Shown: piece by piece, positions 22,062 to 36,400 of the stretch
Position numbering within the stretch: position 1 is the stretch's first letter
How the letters are laid out: each line of letters begins with the position of its first letter
Assembly: GCA_964019415.1 (NCBI GenBank)
Contig: OZ025872.1
Location: 3,367,504-3,431,503 of the forward strand
Reading direction: 5' to 3'
Origin: Ianthella basta
Taxonomy: Eukaryota; Porifera; Demospongiae; Verongiida; Ianthellidae
DNA: 64,000 nt
Notes under the pieces: model-generated
The model's input: the letters and a program-made list of their open reading frames with translations, nothing else
The model's database searches: none
What the model was told of the DNA's origin: nothing
Program-made: the position numbers and the translations under genes

Positions 22062-23478
22062 GTCGTTCACACACAACCATCCCTCCCACAACCATTGAAA
22101 ACATGCCATCTGTAAGATGCTAAATAGCATGAGTTCAGCTATTATTAATGTGAGTCTAGCTATAGCCATACTGTTTACTAACTGATCTCATGAATGTGAA
22201 GAGTGGATACCATGTTCATCTTATGATAGGTGCTATGGGTCACCTGGCACTTTAGGTGTATGACTGCACTGCAGCCAAGACATATCATGTGAGCCCCCAG
22301 CAGCAGCAGCAGCATGCCAACTGGACCACACTGTACATAGCCTAGAGCACACAGGAGTGGAGTAGGCACATAATGAGATTCATGACAAGCTCTGGGACTG
22401 GACCACCATGAAGTTCCTAAACCATGAATATGATTAACTGTAGGGTGGTGACCAGATGGTCATGTGAGCTTATGTCAGCATTCCACTAGTGGGTTACTGG
22501 TGGAGTGCATGAGAGTTAGGAGACAAAAGGCTAGGGGGTTATACAGGCCATAGCTGAGCCTACATTGTGCTGAAGAGTTAAAAGGAAATAAGGGCACTTC
22601 CCTAATGAGGGCAGCTGACTGTCCCAACTACATACATAACTATGTACATGGACGTGTGTACAAACTACCAAACAAGAACACCTGTCTAATCAGACCACTC
22701 AATGCAGTCCATAACTCTTATGTCACCATATTTCCACTACACATATACACCCATACTGAAGGGCAGTCTCACATACACACACACACCTCCAGCCAACCTC
22801 AGAGGACAGCAGCAACCAAAAGAATGCACAATGACACTTATGACCTTCCCTCACCTCCCTCACCTCCCTCACCCCCCTCCATCCCTTCCCTATCCCCAGT
22901 ACATAGAGATGTGCACAAAACTACCTCGGAAATAAGGACACCTCTCTAATGAGGACAGTGCCTACTATCCTTACTTGTTTGGAAACAATAGACACTTGCA
23001 AGCACAGAGTGAGCCCGAGACGGGCGACTTCGTACAGAGGACAGCAGCGACCAAAAGAACACACAATGAAGGTAGGTGAACAATATACGTAGGAGGTTGA
23101 CAGTGGGAAATTACTATACACAGACAGTCACCACTGCATGAGCAAACCTGGTGTATTAGTATCAAACGTACACAAGTTTTAGGATGCAAACTCAAGAGAA
23201 AGAATGCCAGTTAACAGCCACCATCCTCAACATGAATGTTGTGAGCAATTATCTCAGAGAGGCCCTACACATGAATGCTCCACCATTGCTGTATACACTA
23301 CATGGCAGTGTGGTCACTGTCTTTACTATACAACTGCACCAAACCTCCATATGAAAGGGACAGATAAACGGGTTTTGTGGAGATCCTCTGAGCGGCACAG
23401 ATTATTATCTAGAACAAACAAACACACTAACATTGGTGCATTATAGTAAGACTCACTGAAGGCTTGGCAGAAGGAAGG
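22062..23478. other. Gene-free stretch before the satellite array
   Basis: It contains dispersed CTCTCTAATGAGGA elements (near 22,600, 22,680 and 22,940), a short CAG run near 22,300 and a block resembling GAGGACAGCAGC...CCAAAAGAA near 22,802 and 23,037. No Roc-COR or ankyrin coding sequence was found, although the CARD exon downstream on the minus strand predicts one. Confidence 0.5.
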
Positions 23479-23583
23479 CATGTATAGAGAGGACTGACTC
23501 ACACGTTACACTGAGTACCCTATAGAGTAGTCTGACTACGTATAGGGAGGACTGACTCACATGTTACATTGAGTACCCTATAG
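23479..23583. repeat. 58-bp tandem duplication at the array edge
   Basis: GGACTGACTCACA-containing units start at 23,491 and 23,549, ending in CCTATAGAGTAGT. The unit is unrelated to the 34-bp satellite that begins immediately after. Confidence 0.75.
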
Positions 23584-26530
23584 AGTAGTAAATAGGCAGT
23601 GTGCTAGGGGACACCACGTATTAAATGGGCAGTGTGCTAGGGGGACATCACGTATTAAATGGGCAGTGTCCTAGGGGGAAACCACGTATTAAATGGGCAG
23701 TGTGCTAGGGGGACACCACGCATTAAATGGGCAGTGTGCTAGGGGGACACCACGAATTAAATGGGCAGTGTTCTAGGGGGACACCACGTATGAAATGGGC
23801 AGTGTGCTAGGGGGACACCACGTATTAAATGGGGAGTGTGCTAGGGGGACACTACGTATTAAATGGGCAGCGTACTAGAGGGACACCGCGTATTAAATGG
23901 GCAATTTGCTAGGGGGACACCACGTATTAAATGGGGATGGGGAGTGTGCTAGGGGGACACAACGTATTAAATGGGCAGTGTGCTAGGGGTACACTACGTA
24001 TTAAATGGGCAGTGTACTAGGGGGACACCACGTATTAAATGGGGAGTTTGCGAGGGGGACACTACGTAATAAATGGGCAGTGTACTAGGGGGACAACACG
24101 TATTAAATGGGCAGTGTTCTAGGGGGACACCACGTATTAAATGGGGAGTGTGCTAGGGGGACACCACATATTAAATGGGCAGTGTCCTAGGGGGACACTA
24201 CGTAATAAATGGGCAGTGTCCTAGGGGGACACCACGTAATAAATGGGCAGTGTCCTAGGGGGACACTACGTATGAAATGGGCAGTGTGCTAGGGGTACAC
24301 TACGTATTAAATGGGCAATTTGCTAGGGGGACACCACGTATTAAATGGGGAGTGTACTAGGGGGACACTACGTATTAAATGGGCAGTGGACTAGGGGGAC
24401 ACCGCGTATTAAATAGGGAGTGTGCTAGGGGGACACTATGTATTAAATGGGCAGTGGACTAGGGGGACACCGCGTATTAAATAGGGAGTGTGCTAGGGGG
24501 ACACCACGTATTAAATGGGCAGTGTACTAGGGGGACACCACGTATTAAATGGGCAGCGTACTAGGGGGACACCACGTATTAAATGAGCAGTGTCCTAGGG
24601 GGACACCATGTATTAAATGAGCAGTGTCCTAGGGGGACACTACGTATTAAATGGGCAGTGTACTAGGGGGACACCACGTATTAAATTGGCAGTGTACTTG
24701 GGGGACACAACGTATTAAATGGGCAGTTTGCTAGGGGGACACAACGTATTAAATGGGGAGTGTGCTAGGGGGACACCACGTATTAAATGGGCAGTGTCCT
24801 AGGGGGACACCACGTAATAAATGGGCAGTGTCCAAGCGGGACACTACGTATTAAATGGGGAGTGTGCTAGGGGGACACCACGTATTAAATGGGCAGTGTA
24901 CTAGGGGGACACCATGTATTAAATGGAGAGTGTGCTAGGGGGACACCACGTATTAAATGGGCAGTGTACTAGGTGGACACCACGTATTAAATGGGCAGTG
25001 TCCTAGGGGGACAGCACGTATTAAATGGGCAGTTTGCTAGGGGGACACCACGTATTAAATGGGCAGTGTGCTAGGGGGACACCACGTATTAAATGGGCAG
25101 TGTACTAGGGGGAAACAACGTATTAAATGGGCAGTGTGCTAGGGGGACACTACGTATTAAATGGGCAGTGTTCTAGGGGGACACTACGTATTAAATGGGC
25201 AAGGTACTAGGGGGACACCATGTATTAAATGGGGAGTGAGCTAGGGGGACACTACGTATTAAATGGGCAGTGTTCTAGGGGGACACTACGTATTAAATGG
25301 GCAATGTACTAGGGGGACACCACGTATTAAATAGGGAGTGTACTAGGGGGACACCACGTCTTAAATGGGCAGTGTGCTAGGTGGACACCACGTATTAAAT
25401 GGGGAGTGTGCTAGGGGGACAGCACGTATTAAATGGGCAGTTTGCTAGGGGGACACCACGTATTAAATGGGCAGTGTGCTAGGGGGACACCACGTATTAA
25501 ATGGGCAGTGTACTAGGGGGACACGATGTATTAAATGGGGAGTGTGCTAGGGGGACACTACGTATTAAATGGGCAGTGTACTAGGGGGACACCACGTATT
25601 AAATGGGCAGTGTGCTAGGGGGACACTACGTATTAAATGGGCAGTGTGCTAGGGGGACACCACGTATTAAATGGGGAGTGTGCTAGGGGGACACTACGTA
25701 TTAAATGGGTAGTGTCCTAGGGGGACACCACGTATTAAATGGGCAGTGTGCTAGGGGGACACCACGTATTAAATGGGGAGTTTGCTAGGGGGACACTACG
25801 TATTAAATGGGCAGTGTGCTAGGGGGACACCACTTATTAAATGGGGAGTTTGCTAGGGGGACACTACGTATTAAATGGGCAGTGTGCTAGGGGGACACTA
25901 CGTATTAAATGGGCAGTGTACTAGGGGGACACCGCATATTAAATGGGCAGTGTCCTAGGGGGACACCACGTATTAAATGGGCAGTGTACTAGGGGGAAAC
26001 CACGTATTAAATGGGGAGTGTGCTAGGGAGACACCACGTATTAAATGGGCAGTGTGCTAGGGGGACACCACGTATTAAATGGGCAGTGTGCTAGGGGGAC
26101 ACCACATATTAAATGGGCAGTTTGCTAGGGGGACACCACGTATTAAATGGGCAGTGTACTAGGGGGACACCACGTATTAAATGGGCAGTTAGCTAGAAGG
26201 ACGCCACGTATTAAATGGGCAGTGTACTAGGGGGACACTACGTATTAAATGGGCAGTGTGCTAGGGGGACACTTCGTATTAAATGGGCAGTTTGCTAGGG
26301 GGACACCACGTATTAAATGGGGAGTGTACTAAGGGGACACCACGTATTAAATGGGCAGTGTGCTAGGGGGACACCACGTATTAAATGGGCAGTGTACTAG
26401 GTGGACACCACGTATTAAATGGGTAGTGTACTAGGGGGACACTACGTATTAAATGAGCAGTGTACTAGGAGGACACCACGTATTAAATGGGTAGTGTACT
26501 AGGGGGACACCACGTATTAAATGGGCAGTG

Positions 26531-27348
26531 TGCTAGGGGGGACACTACGTATTAAATGGGCAGTGTGCTAGGGGGACACTACGTATTAAATGGGCAGTGT
26601 GCTAGGGGGGACACCGCGTAATAAATGGGCAGTTTGCTAGGGGGACACCACGTATTAAATGGGCAGTGTGCTAGGGGGACACCACGTATTAAATGGGGAG
26701 TGTGCTAGGGGGACACCGCGTATTAAATGGGGAGTGTACTAGGGGGACACCACGTATTAAATGGGCAGTGTGCTAGGGGACACCACGTATTAAATGGGCA
26801 GTGTGCTAGGGGGACACCGCGTATTAAATGGGCAGTTTGCTAGGGGGACACCACGTATTAAATGGGCAGTGTGCTAGGGGGACACCGCGTATTAAATGGG
26901 CAGTGTGCTAGGGGGATACCACGTATTAAATGGGCAGTGTGCTAGGGGGGACACTACGTATTAAATGGGCAGTGTGCTAGGGGGACACTACGTATTAAAT
27001 GGGCAGTGTGCTAGGGGGGACACCGCGTAATAAATGGGCAGTTTGCTAGGGGGACACCACGTATTAAATGGGCAGTGTGCTAGGGGGACACCACGTATTA
27101 AATGGGGAGTGTGCTAGGGGGACACCGCGTATTAAATGGGGAGTGTACTAGGGGGACACCACGTATTAAATGGGCAGTGTGCTAGGGGACACCACGTATT
27201 AAATGGGCAGTGTGCTAGGGGGACACCGCGTATTAAATGGGCAGTTTGCTAGGGGGACACCACGTATTAAATGGGCAGTGTGCTAGGGGGACACCGCGTA
27301 TTAAATGGGCAGTGTGCTAGGGGGATACCACGTATTAAATGGGCAGTG
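26531..27348. repeat. 12-unit higher-order repeat, two copies of 409 bp
   Basis: 26,531-26,939 and 26,940-27,348 match unit by unit, including two 35-bp units with a six-G run and one 33-bp unit with a four-G run. This explains 409 rather than 408 bp. A third start with one G-to-A change follows at 27,349. Confidence 0.85.
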
Positions 27349-28999
27349 TGCTAGGAGGACACTACGTATTAAATAGGCAGTGTACTAGGGGGACGCCACT
27401 TATTAAATGGGCAGTGTCCTAGGGGGACACCACGTATTAAATGGGGAGTGTGCTAGGGGGACACCATGTATTAAATGGGCAGTTTGCTAGGGGGACACCA
27501 CGTATTAAATGGGCAGTGTCCTAGGGGGACACTACGTATTAAATGGGCAGTGTGCTACGGGGACACCATGTATTAAATGGGCAGTGTGCTGGGGGACACC
27601 ACTTATTAAATGGGGAGTGTGCTAGGGGGACACCGCGTATTAAATGGGTAGTTTGCTAGGGGGACACCACGTATTAAATGGGAAGTGTGCTAGGGGGACA
27701 CCGCGTATTCAATGGGCAGTTTGCTAGGGGGACACTACGTATTAAATGGGCAGTGTGCTAGGGGGACACCACGTACTTAAATGGGCAGTGTACTAGGGGG
27801 ACACCACGTATTAAATGGAGAGTTTGCTAGGGGGACACTACGTTTTAAATGGGGAGTGTGCTAGGGGGACACCATGTATTAAATGGGCAGTGTGCTAGGG
27901 GGACACTACGTATTAAATGGGCAGTGCACTAGGGGGACACCACGTATTAAATGGGGAGTTTGCTAGGGGGACACTACGTATTAAATGGGCAGTGTACTAG
28001 GGGACACTACGTATTAAATGGGCAGTTTGCTAGGGGGACACCACGTATTAAATGGGGAGTGTCCTAGGGGGACACCACGTATTAAATGGGCAGTGTCCTA
28101 GGGGGACACCACGTATTAAATGGGCAGTGTCCTAGGGGGACACCACGTATTAAATGGGCAGTGTCCTAGGGGGACACTACGTATTAAATGGGCAGTGTCC
28201 TAGGGGGACACTACGTATTAAATGGGCAGTGTACTAGGGAGACACCACGTATTAAATGGGGAGTGTGCTAGGGGGACACCACGTATTAAATGGGGAGTGT
28301 GCTAGGGGGACACTACGTATTAAATGGGCAGTGTGCTAGGGGGACACCACGTATTAAATGGGCAGTGTACTAGGGGGACACTACGTATTAAATGGGCAGT
28401 GTACTAGGGGGACACCACGTATTAAATGGGGAGTGTGCTAGGGGGACACTACGTATTAAATGGGCAGTGTACTAGGGGGACACCACGTATTAAATGGGGA
28501 GTGTGCTAGGGGGACACTACGTATTAAATGGGCAGTGTACTAGGGGGACACCACGTATTAAATGGGGAGTTTGCTAGGGGGACACTACGTATTAAATGGG
28601 CAGTGTACTAGGGGGACACCACGTATTAAATGGGCAGTATGCTAGGGGGACACCACGTATTCAATGGGGAGTTTGCTAGGGGGACACTGCGTCTTAAATG
28701 GGGAGTTTGCTAGGGGGACACTACGTATTAAATGGGCAGTGTCCTAGGTGGACACCACGTATTAAATGGGCAATTTGCTAGGGGGACACCGCGTCTTAAA
28801 TGGGAAGTTTGCTAGGGGGACACCGCGTATTAAATGGGGAGTGTGCTAGGGGGACACTACGTATTAAATGGGCAGTGTCCTAGGTGGACACCACGTATTA
28901 AATGGGCAATTTGCTAGGGGGACACCGCGTCTTAAATGGGAAGTTTGCTAGGGGGACACCACGTTATAAATGGGCAGTGTACTAGGGGGACACCGCGTA

Positions 29000-29800
29000 T
29001 TAAATGGGGAGTGTGCTAGGGGGACACTACGTAATAAATGGGCAGTATCCTAGGGGGACACCGCGTCTTAAATGGGCAATTTGCTAGGGGGACACTACGT
29101 ATTAAATGGGCAGTGTGCTAGGGGGACACTACGTATTAAATGGGCAGTGTACTAGGGGGACACCATGTATTAAATGGGGAGTTTGCTAGGGGGACACTAC
29201 GTATTAAATGGGGAGTGTACTAGGGGGACACCACGTATTAAATGGGCAGTGTACTAGTGGGACACCACGTATTAAATGGGCAGTGTCCTAGCGGGACACC
29301 ACGTATTAAATGGGGAGTGTGCTAGGGGGACACCACGTATTAAATGGGCAGTGTACTAGGTGGACACCACGTATTAAATGGGCAGTGTCCTAGGGGGACA
29401 CTACGTATTAAATGGGGAGTGTGCTAGGTGGACACCACGTATTAAATGGGCAGTGTCCTAGGGGGACACCACGTATTAAATGGGCAGTTTGCTAGGGGGA
29501 CACCACGTATTAAATGGGCAGTGTGCTAGGGGGACACCACGTATTAAATGGGCAGTGTGCTAGGGGGACACCACGTATTAAATGGGCAGTGTCCTAGGGG
29601 TACACCACGTATTAAATGGGCAGTTTGCTAGGTGGACACCACGTATTAAATGGGCAGTGTCCTAGGGGGACACCACGTATTAAATGGGCAGTTTGCTAGG
29701 GGGACACCACGTATTAAATGGGCAGTGTGCTAGGGGGACAACACGTATTAAATGGGCAGTGTACTAGGGGGACACCACGTATTAAATGGGCAGTGTACTA
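29000..29800. repeat. Array segment duplicated 4,589 bp downstream
   Basis: Rare variants GCAGTATCC at 29,042 and CTAGCGGG near 29,290 reappear at 33,631 and near 33,879, both offset by 4,589 bp (135 units minus one base). The intervening units follow the same variant order, so roughly 0.8 kb was copied to about 33,590-34,390. Confidence 0.75.
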
Positions 29801-30019
29801 GGGGGACACCACGTATTAAATGGGCAGTGTGCTAGGGGGACACCACGTATTAAATGGGCAGTGTTCTAGGGGGACACCACGTATTAGATGGGCAGTGTGC
29901 TAGGGGGACACTACGTATGAAATGGGCAGTGTGCTAGGGGGACACCACGTATTAAATGGGCAGTGTTCTAGGGGGACACCACGTATTAAATGGGCAGTGT
30001 GCTAGGGGGACACCACGTA

Positions 30020-30510
30020 TTAAATGGGCAGTGTGCTAGGTGGACACCACGTATTAAATGGGGAGTGTGCTAGGTGGACACTACGCATTAAATGGGCAGT
30101 GTGCTAGGTGGACACCACGTATTAAATGGGGAGTGTGCTAGGGGGACACTACGTATTAAATGGGGAGTGTGCTAGGGGGACACTACGTATTAAATGGGCA
30201 GTGCACTAGGGGGACACCGCACATTAAATGGGCAATTTGCTAGGGGGACACCACGTATTAAATGGGCAGTGTGCTAGGGGGACACCACGTATTAAATGGG
30301 CAGTGTGCTAGGTGGACACCACGTATTAAATGGGGAGTGTGCTAGGTGGACACTACGTATTAAATGGGCAGTGTGCTAGGTGGACACCACGTATTAAATG
30401 GGGAGTGTGCTAGGGGGACACTACGTATTAAATGGGGAGTGTGCTAGGGGGACACTACGTATTAAATGGGCAGTGCACTAGGGGGACACCGCATATTAAA
30501 TGGTCAATTT
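30020..30510. repeat. 8-unit (272-bp) higher-order repeat
   Basis: The rare variant GTGCACTAGG occurs at 30,201 and 30,473, exactly 8 units apart, inside matching strings of CTAGGTGG and CTAGGGGG units. The same string recurs with the marker at 31,391 (27 units on) and at 34,722 and 35,062 (10 units apart). Confidence 0.8.
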
Positions 30511-33180
30511 GCTAGGGGGACACCACGTATTAAATGGGCAGTGTGCTAGGGGGACACCACGTATTAAATGGGCAGTGTACTAGGGGGACACCACGTATTA
30601 AATGGGCAGTGTACTAGGGGGACACCACGTATTAAATGGGCAGTGTGCTAGGGGGACACTACATATTAAATGGGCAGTGTTCTAGGGGGACACCACGTAT
30701 TAAATGGGCAGTGTGCTAGGGGGACACTACGTATTAAATGGGGAGTGTGCTAGGTGGACACCACGTATTAAATGGGCAGTGTCCTAGGGGGACACCACGT
30801 ATTAAATGGGCAGTTTGCTAGGGGGACACCACGTATTAAATGGGCAGTGTGCTAGGGGGACACCACGTATTAAATGGGCAATTTGCTAGGGGGACACCGC
30901 GTCTTAAATGGGCAATTTGCTAGGGGGACACCACGTTATAAATGGGGAGTGTACAAGGGGGACACTACGTATTAAATGGGCAGTGTGCTAGGGGGACACA
31001 ACGTATTAAATGGGCAGTGTACTAGAGGGACACCGCGTATTAAATGGGGAGTGTTCTAGGGGGACACCACGTATTAAATGGGCTGTGTGCTAGGGGGACA
31101 CTACGAATGAAATGGGCAGTGTGCTAGGGGGATACCACGTATTAAATGGGCAGTGTTCTAGGGGGACACCACGTATTAAATGGGCAGTGTGCTAGGGGGA
31201 CACCACGTATTAAATGGGCAGTGTGCTAGGTGGACACCACGTATTAAATGGGGAGTGTGCTAGGTGGACACTACGTATTAAATGGGCAGTGTGCTAGGTG
31301 GACACCACGTATTAAATGGGGAGTGTGCTAGGGGGACACTACGTATTAAATGGGGAGTGTGCTAGGGGGACACTACGTATTAAATGGGCAGTGCACTAGG
31401 GGGACACCGCATATTAAATGGGCAATTTGCTAGGGGGACACCACGTATTAAATGGGCAGTGTGCTAGGGGGACACCACGTATTAAATGGGCAGTGTACTA
31501 GGGGGACACCACGTATTAAATGGGCAGTGTACTAGGGGGACACCACGTATTAAATGGGCAGTGTGCTAGGGGACACTACGTATTAAATGGGCAGTGTTCT
31601 AGGGGGACACCACGTATTAAATGGGCAGTGTGCTAGGGGGACACTACGTATGAAATGGGGAGTGTGCTAGGGGGACACCACGTATTAAATGGGCAGTGTT
31701 CTAGGGGGACACCACGTATTAAATGGGCAGTGTCCTAGGGGGACACCACGTATTAAATGGGCAGTGTGCTAGGTGGACACCACGTATTAAATGGGGAGTG
31801 TGCTAGGTGGACACTACGTATTAAATGGGCAGTGTGCTAGGTGGACACCACGTCTTAAATGGGGAGTGTGCTAGGGGGACACTACGTATTAAATGGGGAG
31901 TGTGCTAGGGGGACACCACGTATTAAATGGGCAGTGTGCTAGGTGGACACCACGTATTAAATGGGGAGTGTGCTAGGGGGACACTACGTATTAAATGGGC
32001 AATGTACTAGGGGGACACCACGTATTAAATGGGCAGTGTGCTAGGTGGACACCACGTATTAAATGGGCAGTGTGCTAGGGGGGCACTGCATATTAAATGG
32101 GCAATTTGCTAGGGGGACACCACGTATTAAATGGGCAGTGTGCTAGGGGGACACTACGTATTAAATGGGCAGTGTACTAGGGGGACACTACGTATTAAAT
32201 GGGCAGTGTACTAGGGGGACACCACGTTATAAATGGGGAGTGTACTAGGGGGACACTACGTATTAAATGGGCAGTGTGCTAGGGGGACACTACGTATTAA
32301 ATGGGCAGTGTACTAGGGGGACACCACGTATTAAATGGGGAGTTTGCTAGGGGGACACTACGTATTAAATGGGCAGTGTACTAGGGGGACACCATGTATT
32401 AAATGGGGAGTTTGCTAGGGGGACACCAAGTATTAAATGGGGAGTGTGCTAGGGGGACACCGCGTATTAAATTGGCAGTGTACTAAGGGGACACCACGTA
32501 TTAAATGGGCAGTGTCCTAGCGGGACACCACGTATTAAATGGGGAGTGTGCTAGGGGGACACCACGTATTAAATGGGCAGTGTACTAAGGGGACACCGCG
32601 TATTAAATGGGGAGTGTGCTAGGGGGACACCACGTATTAAATGGGCAGTGTGCTAGGGGGACACCACGTATTAAATGGGGAGTGTGCTAGGGGGACACCA
32701 CGTATTAAATGGGCAGTGTTCTAGGGGGACACCACGTATTAAATGGGCAATGTACTAGGTGGACACCACGTATTAAATGGGCAGTGTCCTAGGGGGACAC
32801 CACGTATTAAATGGGCAGTGTGCTAGGGGGACACCACGTATTAAATGGGGAGTGTGCTAGGGGGACACCACGTATAAAATGGGCAGTGTGCTAGGGGGAC
32901 ACCACGTATTAAATGGGGAGTGTACTAGGGGGACACCACGTATTAAATGGGCAGTGTGCTAGGGGGACACCACGTATTAAATGGGGAGTGTACTAGGTGG
33001 AAACCACGTATTAAATGGGCAGTTTGCTAGGGGGGCACCACGTATTAAATGGGCAGTGTACTAGGGGGACACCACGTATTAAATGGGGAGTGTACTAGGG
33101 GGACACCACGTCTTAAATGGGCAGTTTGCTAGGGGGACACCACGTATTAAATGGGCAGTGTGCTAGGGGGACACCACGTA

Positions 33181-33480
33181 TTAAATGGGGAGTGTACTAG
33201 GGGGACACCACGTATTAAATAGGCAGTGTTCTAGGGGGACACTACGTATTAAATGGGCAGTGTACTAGGGGGACACCGCGTATTAAATGGGCAACTTGCT
33301 AGGGGGACACCACGTATTAAATGGGGAATGTGCTAGGGGGACACCACGTATTAAATGGGGAGTGTACTAGGGGGACACCACGTATTAAATAGGCAGTGTT
33401 CTAGGGGGACACTACGTATTAAATGGGCAGTGTACTAGGGGGACACCGCGTATTAAATGGGCAACTTGCTAGGGGGACAC
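33181..33480. repeat. 5-unit (170-bp) local duplication in the array
   Basis: Units carrying AAATAGGCAGTG and GGGCAACTTGCTAG occur at 33,181 onward and again 170 bp later from 33,351 onward. Confidence 0.8.
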
Positions 33481-36400
33481 CACGTTATAAATGGGGAGTG
33501 TACAAGGGGGACACTACGTATTAAATGGGCAGTGTGCTAGGGGGACACAACGTATTAAATGGGCAGTGTACTAGGGGGACACCGCGTATTAAATGGGGAG
33601 TGTGCTAGGGGGACACTACGTATTAAATGGGCAGTATCCTAGGGGGACACCGCGTCTTAAATGGGCAATTTGCTAGGGGGACACTACGTACTAAATGGGC
33701 AGTGTGCTAGGGGGACACTACGTATTAAATGGGCAGTGTACTAGGGGGACACCATGTATTAAATGGGGAGTTTGCTAGGGGGACACTACGTATTAAATGG
33801 GGAGTGTACTAGGGGGACACCACGTATTAAATGGGCAGTGTACTAGGGGGACACCACGTATTAAATGGGCAGTGTCCTAGCGGGACACCACGTATTAAAT
33901 GGGGAGTGTGCTAGGGGGACACCACGTATTAAATGGGCAGTGTACTAGGTGGACACCACGTATTAAATGGGCAGTGTCCTAGGGGGACACTACATATTAA
34001 ATGGGGAGTGTGCTAGGTGGACACCACGTATTAAATGGGCAGTGTCCTAGGGGGACACCACGTATTAAATGGGCAGTTTGCTAGGGGGACACCACGTATT
34101 AAATGGGCAGTGTGCTAGGGGGACACCGCGTATTAAATGGGCAGTGTGCTAGGGGGACACCACGTATTAAATGGGCAGTGTCCTAGGGGGACACCACGTA
34201 TTAAATGGGCAGTTTGCTAGGTGGACACCACGTATTAAATGGGCAGTGTCCTAGGGGGACACCACGTATTAAATGGGCAGTTTGCTAGGGGGACACCACG
34301 TATTAAATGGGCAGTGTGCTAGGGGGACACCACGTATTAAATGGGCAGTGTACTAGGGGGACACCACGTATTAAATGGGCAGTGTACTAGGGGGACACCA
34401 CGTATTAAATGGGCAGTGTGCTAGGGGGACACTACGTATGAAATGGGCAGTGTGCTAGGGGGACACCACGTATTAAATGGGCAGTGTTCTAGGGGGACAC
34501 CACGTATTAAATGGGCAGTGTGCTAGGGGGACACCACGTATTAAATGGGCAGTGTGCTAGGTGGACACCACGTATTAAATGGGGAGTGTGCTAGGTGGAC
34601 ACTACGTATTAAATGGGCAGTGTGCTAGGTGGACACCACGTATTAAATGGGGAGTGTGCTAGGGGGACACTACGTATTAAATGGGGAGTGTGCTAGGGGG
34701 ACACTACGTATTAAATGGGCAGTGCACTAGGGGGACACCGCCTATTAAATGGGCAATTTGCTAGGGGGACACCACGTATTAAATGGGCAGTGTGCTAGGG
34801 GGACACCACGTATTAAATGGGCAGTGTACTAGGGGGACACCACGTATTAAATGGGCAGTGTGCTAGGGGGACACCACGTATTAAATGGGCAGTGTGCTAG
34901 GTGGACACCACGTATTAAATGGGGAGTGTGCTAGGTGGACACTACGTATTAAATGGGCAGTGTGCTAGGTGGACACCACGTATTAAATGGGGAGTGTGCT
35001 AGGGGGACACTACGTATTAAATGGGGAGTGTGCTAGGGGGACACTACGTATTAAATGGGCAGTGCACTAGGGGGACACCGCATATTAAATGGGCAATTTC
35101 CTAGGGGGACACCACGTATTAAATGGGCAGTGTGCTAGGGGGACACTACGTATTAAATGGGCAGTGTACTAGGGGGACACCGCGTATTAAATGGGCAATT
35201 TACTAGGGGGACACCGCGTATTAAATGGGCAATTTGCTAGGGGGACACCACGTATTAAATGGGGAGTGTCCTAGTGGGGACACCACGTATTAAATGGGCA
35301 GTGTCCTAGGGGGACACCACGTATTAAATGGGCAGTTTGCTAGGGGGACACCACGTATTAAATGGGCAGTGTACTAGGGGGACACCACGTATTAAATGGG
35401 CAGTGTACTAGGGGGACACCACGTATTAAATGGCCAGTGTACTAGGGGGACACCACGTATTAAATGGGCAGTGTACTAGGGGGACACCACGTATTAAATG
35501 GGCAGTGTGCTAGGTGGACACTACGTATGAAATGGGCAGTGTGCTAGGGGGACACCGCGTATTAAATGGGCAATTTGCTAGGGGGACACCACGTATTAAA
35601 TGGGGAGTGTGCTAGGGGGACACTACGTATTAAATGGGCAGTGTACTAGGGGGACACCGTGTATTAAATGGGCAATTTGCTAGGGGGACACCACGTATTA
35701 AAAGGGGAGTGTGCTAGGGGGACACTACGTATTAAATGGGCAGTGTGCTAGGGGGGCACCACGTATTAAATGGGGAGTTTGCTAGGGGGACACTACGTAT
35801 TAAATGGGCAGTGTACTAGGGGGACACCTCGTATTAAATGGGGAGTTTGCTAGGGGGACACTACGTATTAAATGGGCAGTGTACTAGGGGGACACCGCAT
35901 ATTAAATGGACAGTTTGCAAGTGGGACACCACGTATTAAATAGGGAGTGTGCTAGAGGGACACCACGTATTAAATGGGCAGTGTCCTAGGGAGACACCAC
36001 GTATTAAATGGGCAGTGTACTAGGTGGACACCACGTATTAAAAGGGCAGTTTGCTAGGGGGACACCACGTATTAAATGGGCAGTTTGCTAGGGGGACACC
36101 ACGTATTAAATGGGCAGTGTCCTAGGTGGACACCACGTATTAAATGGGTAGTGTGCTAGGGGGACACTACGTATTAAATGGGCAGTGTACTTGGGGGACA
36201 CCACGTATTAAATGGGCAGTTTGCTAGGGGGACACCAAGTATTAAATGGGCAATGTCCTAGGGGGACACCACGTATTAAATGGGGAGTGTCCTAGGTGGA
36301 CACCACGTATTAAATGGGCAGTGTCCTAGGGTGACACCACGTATTAAATGGGCAGTGTACTAGGGGGACACAACGTATTAAATGGGCAGTGTACTAGGGG

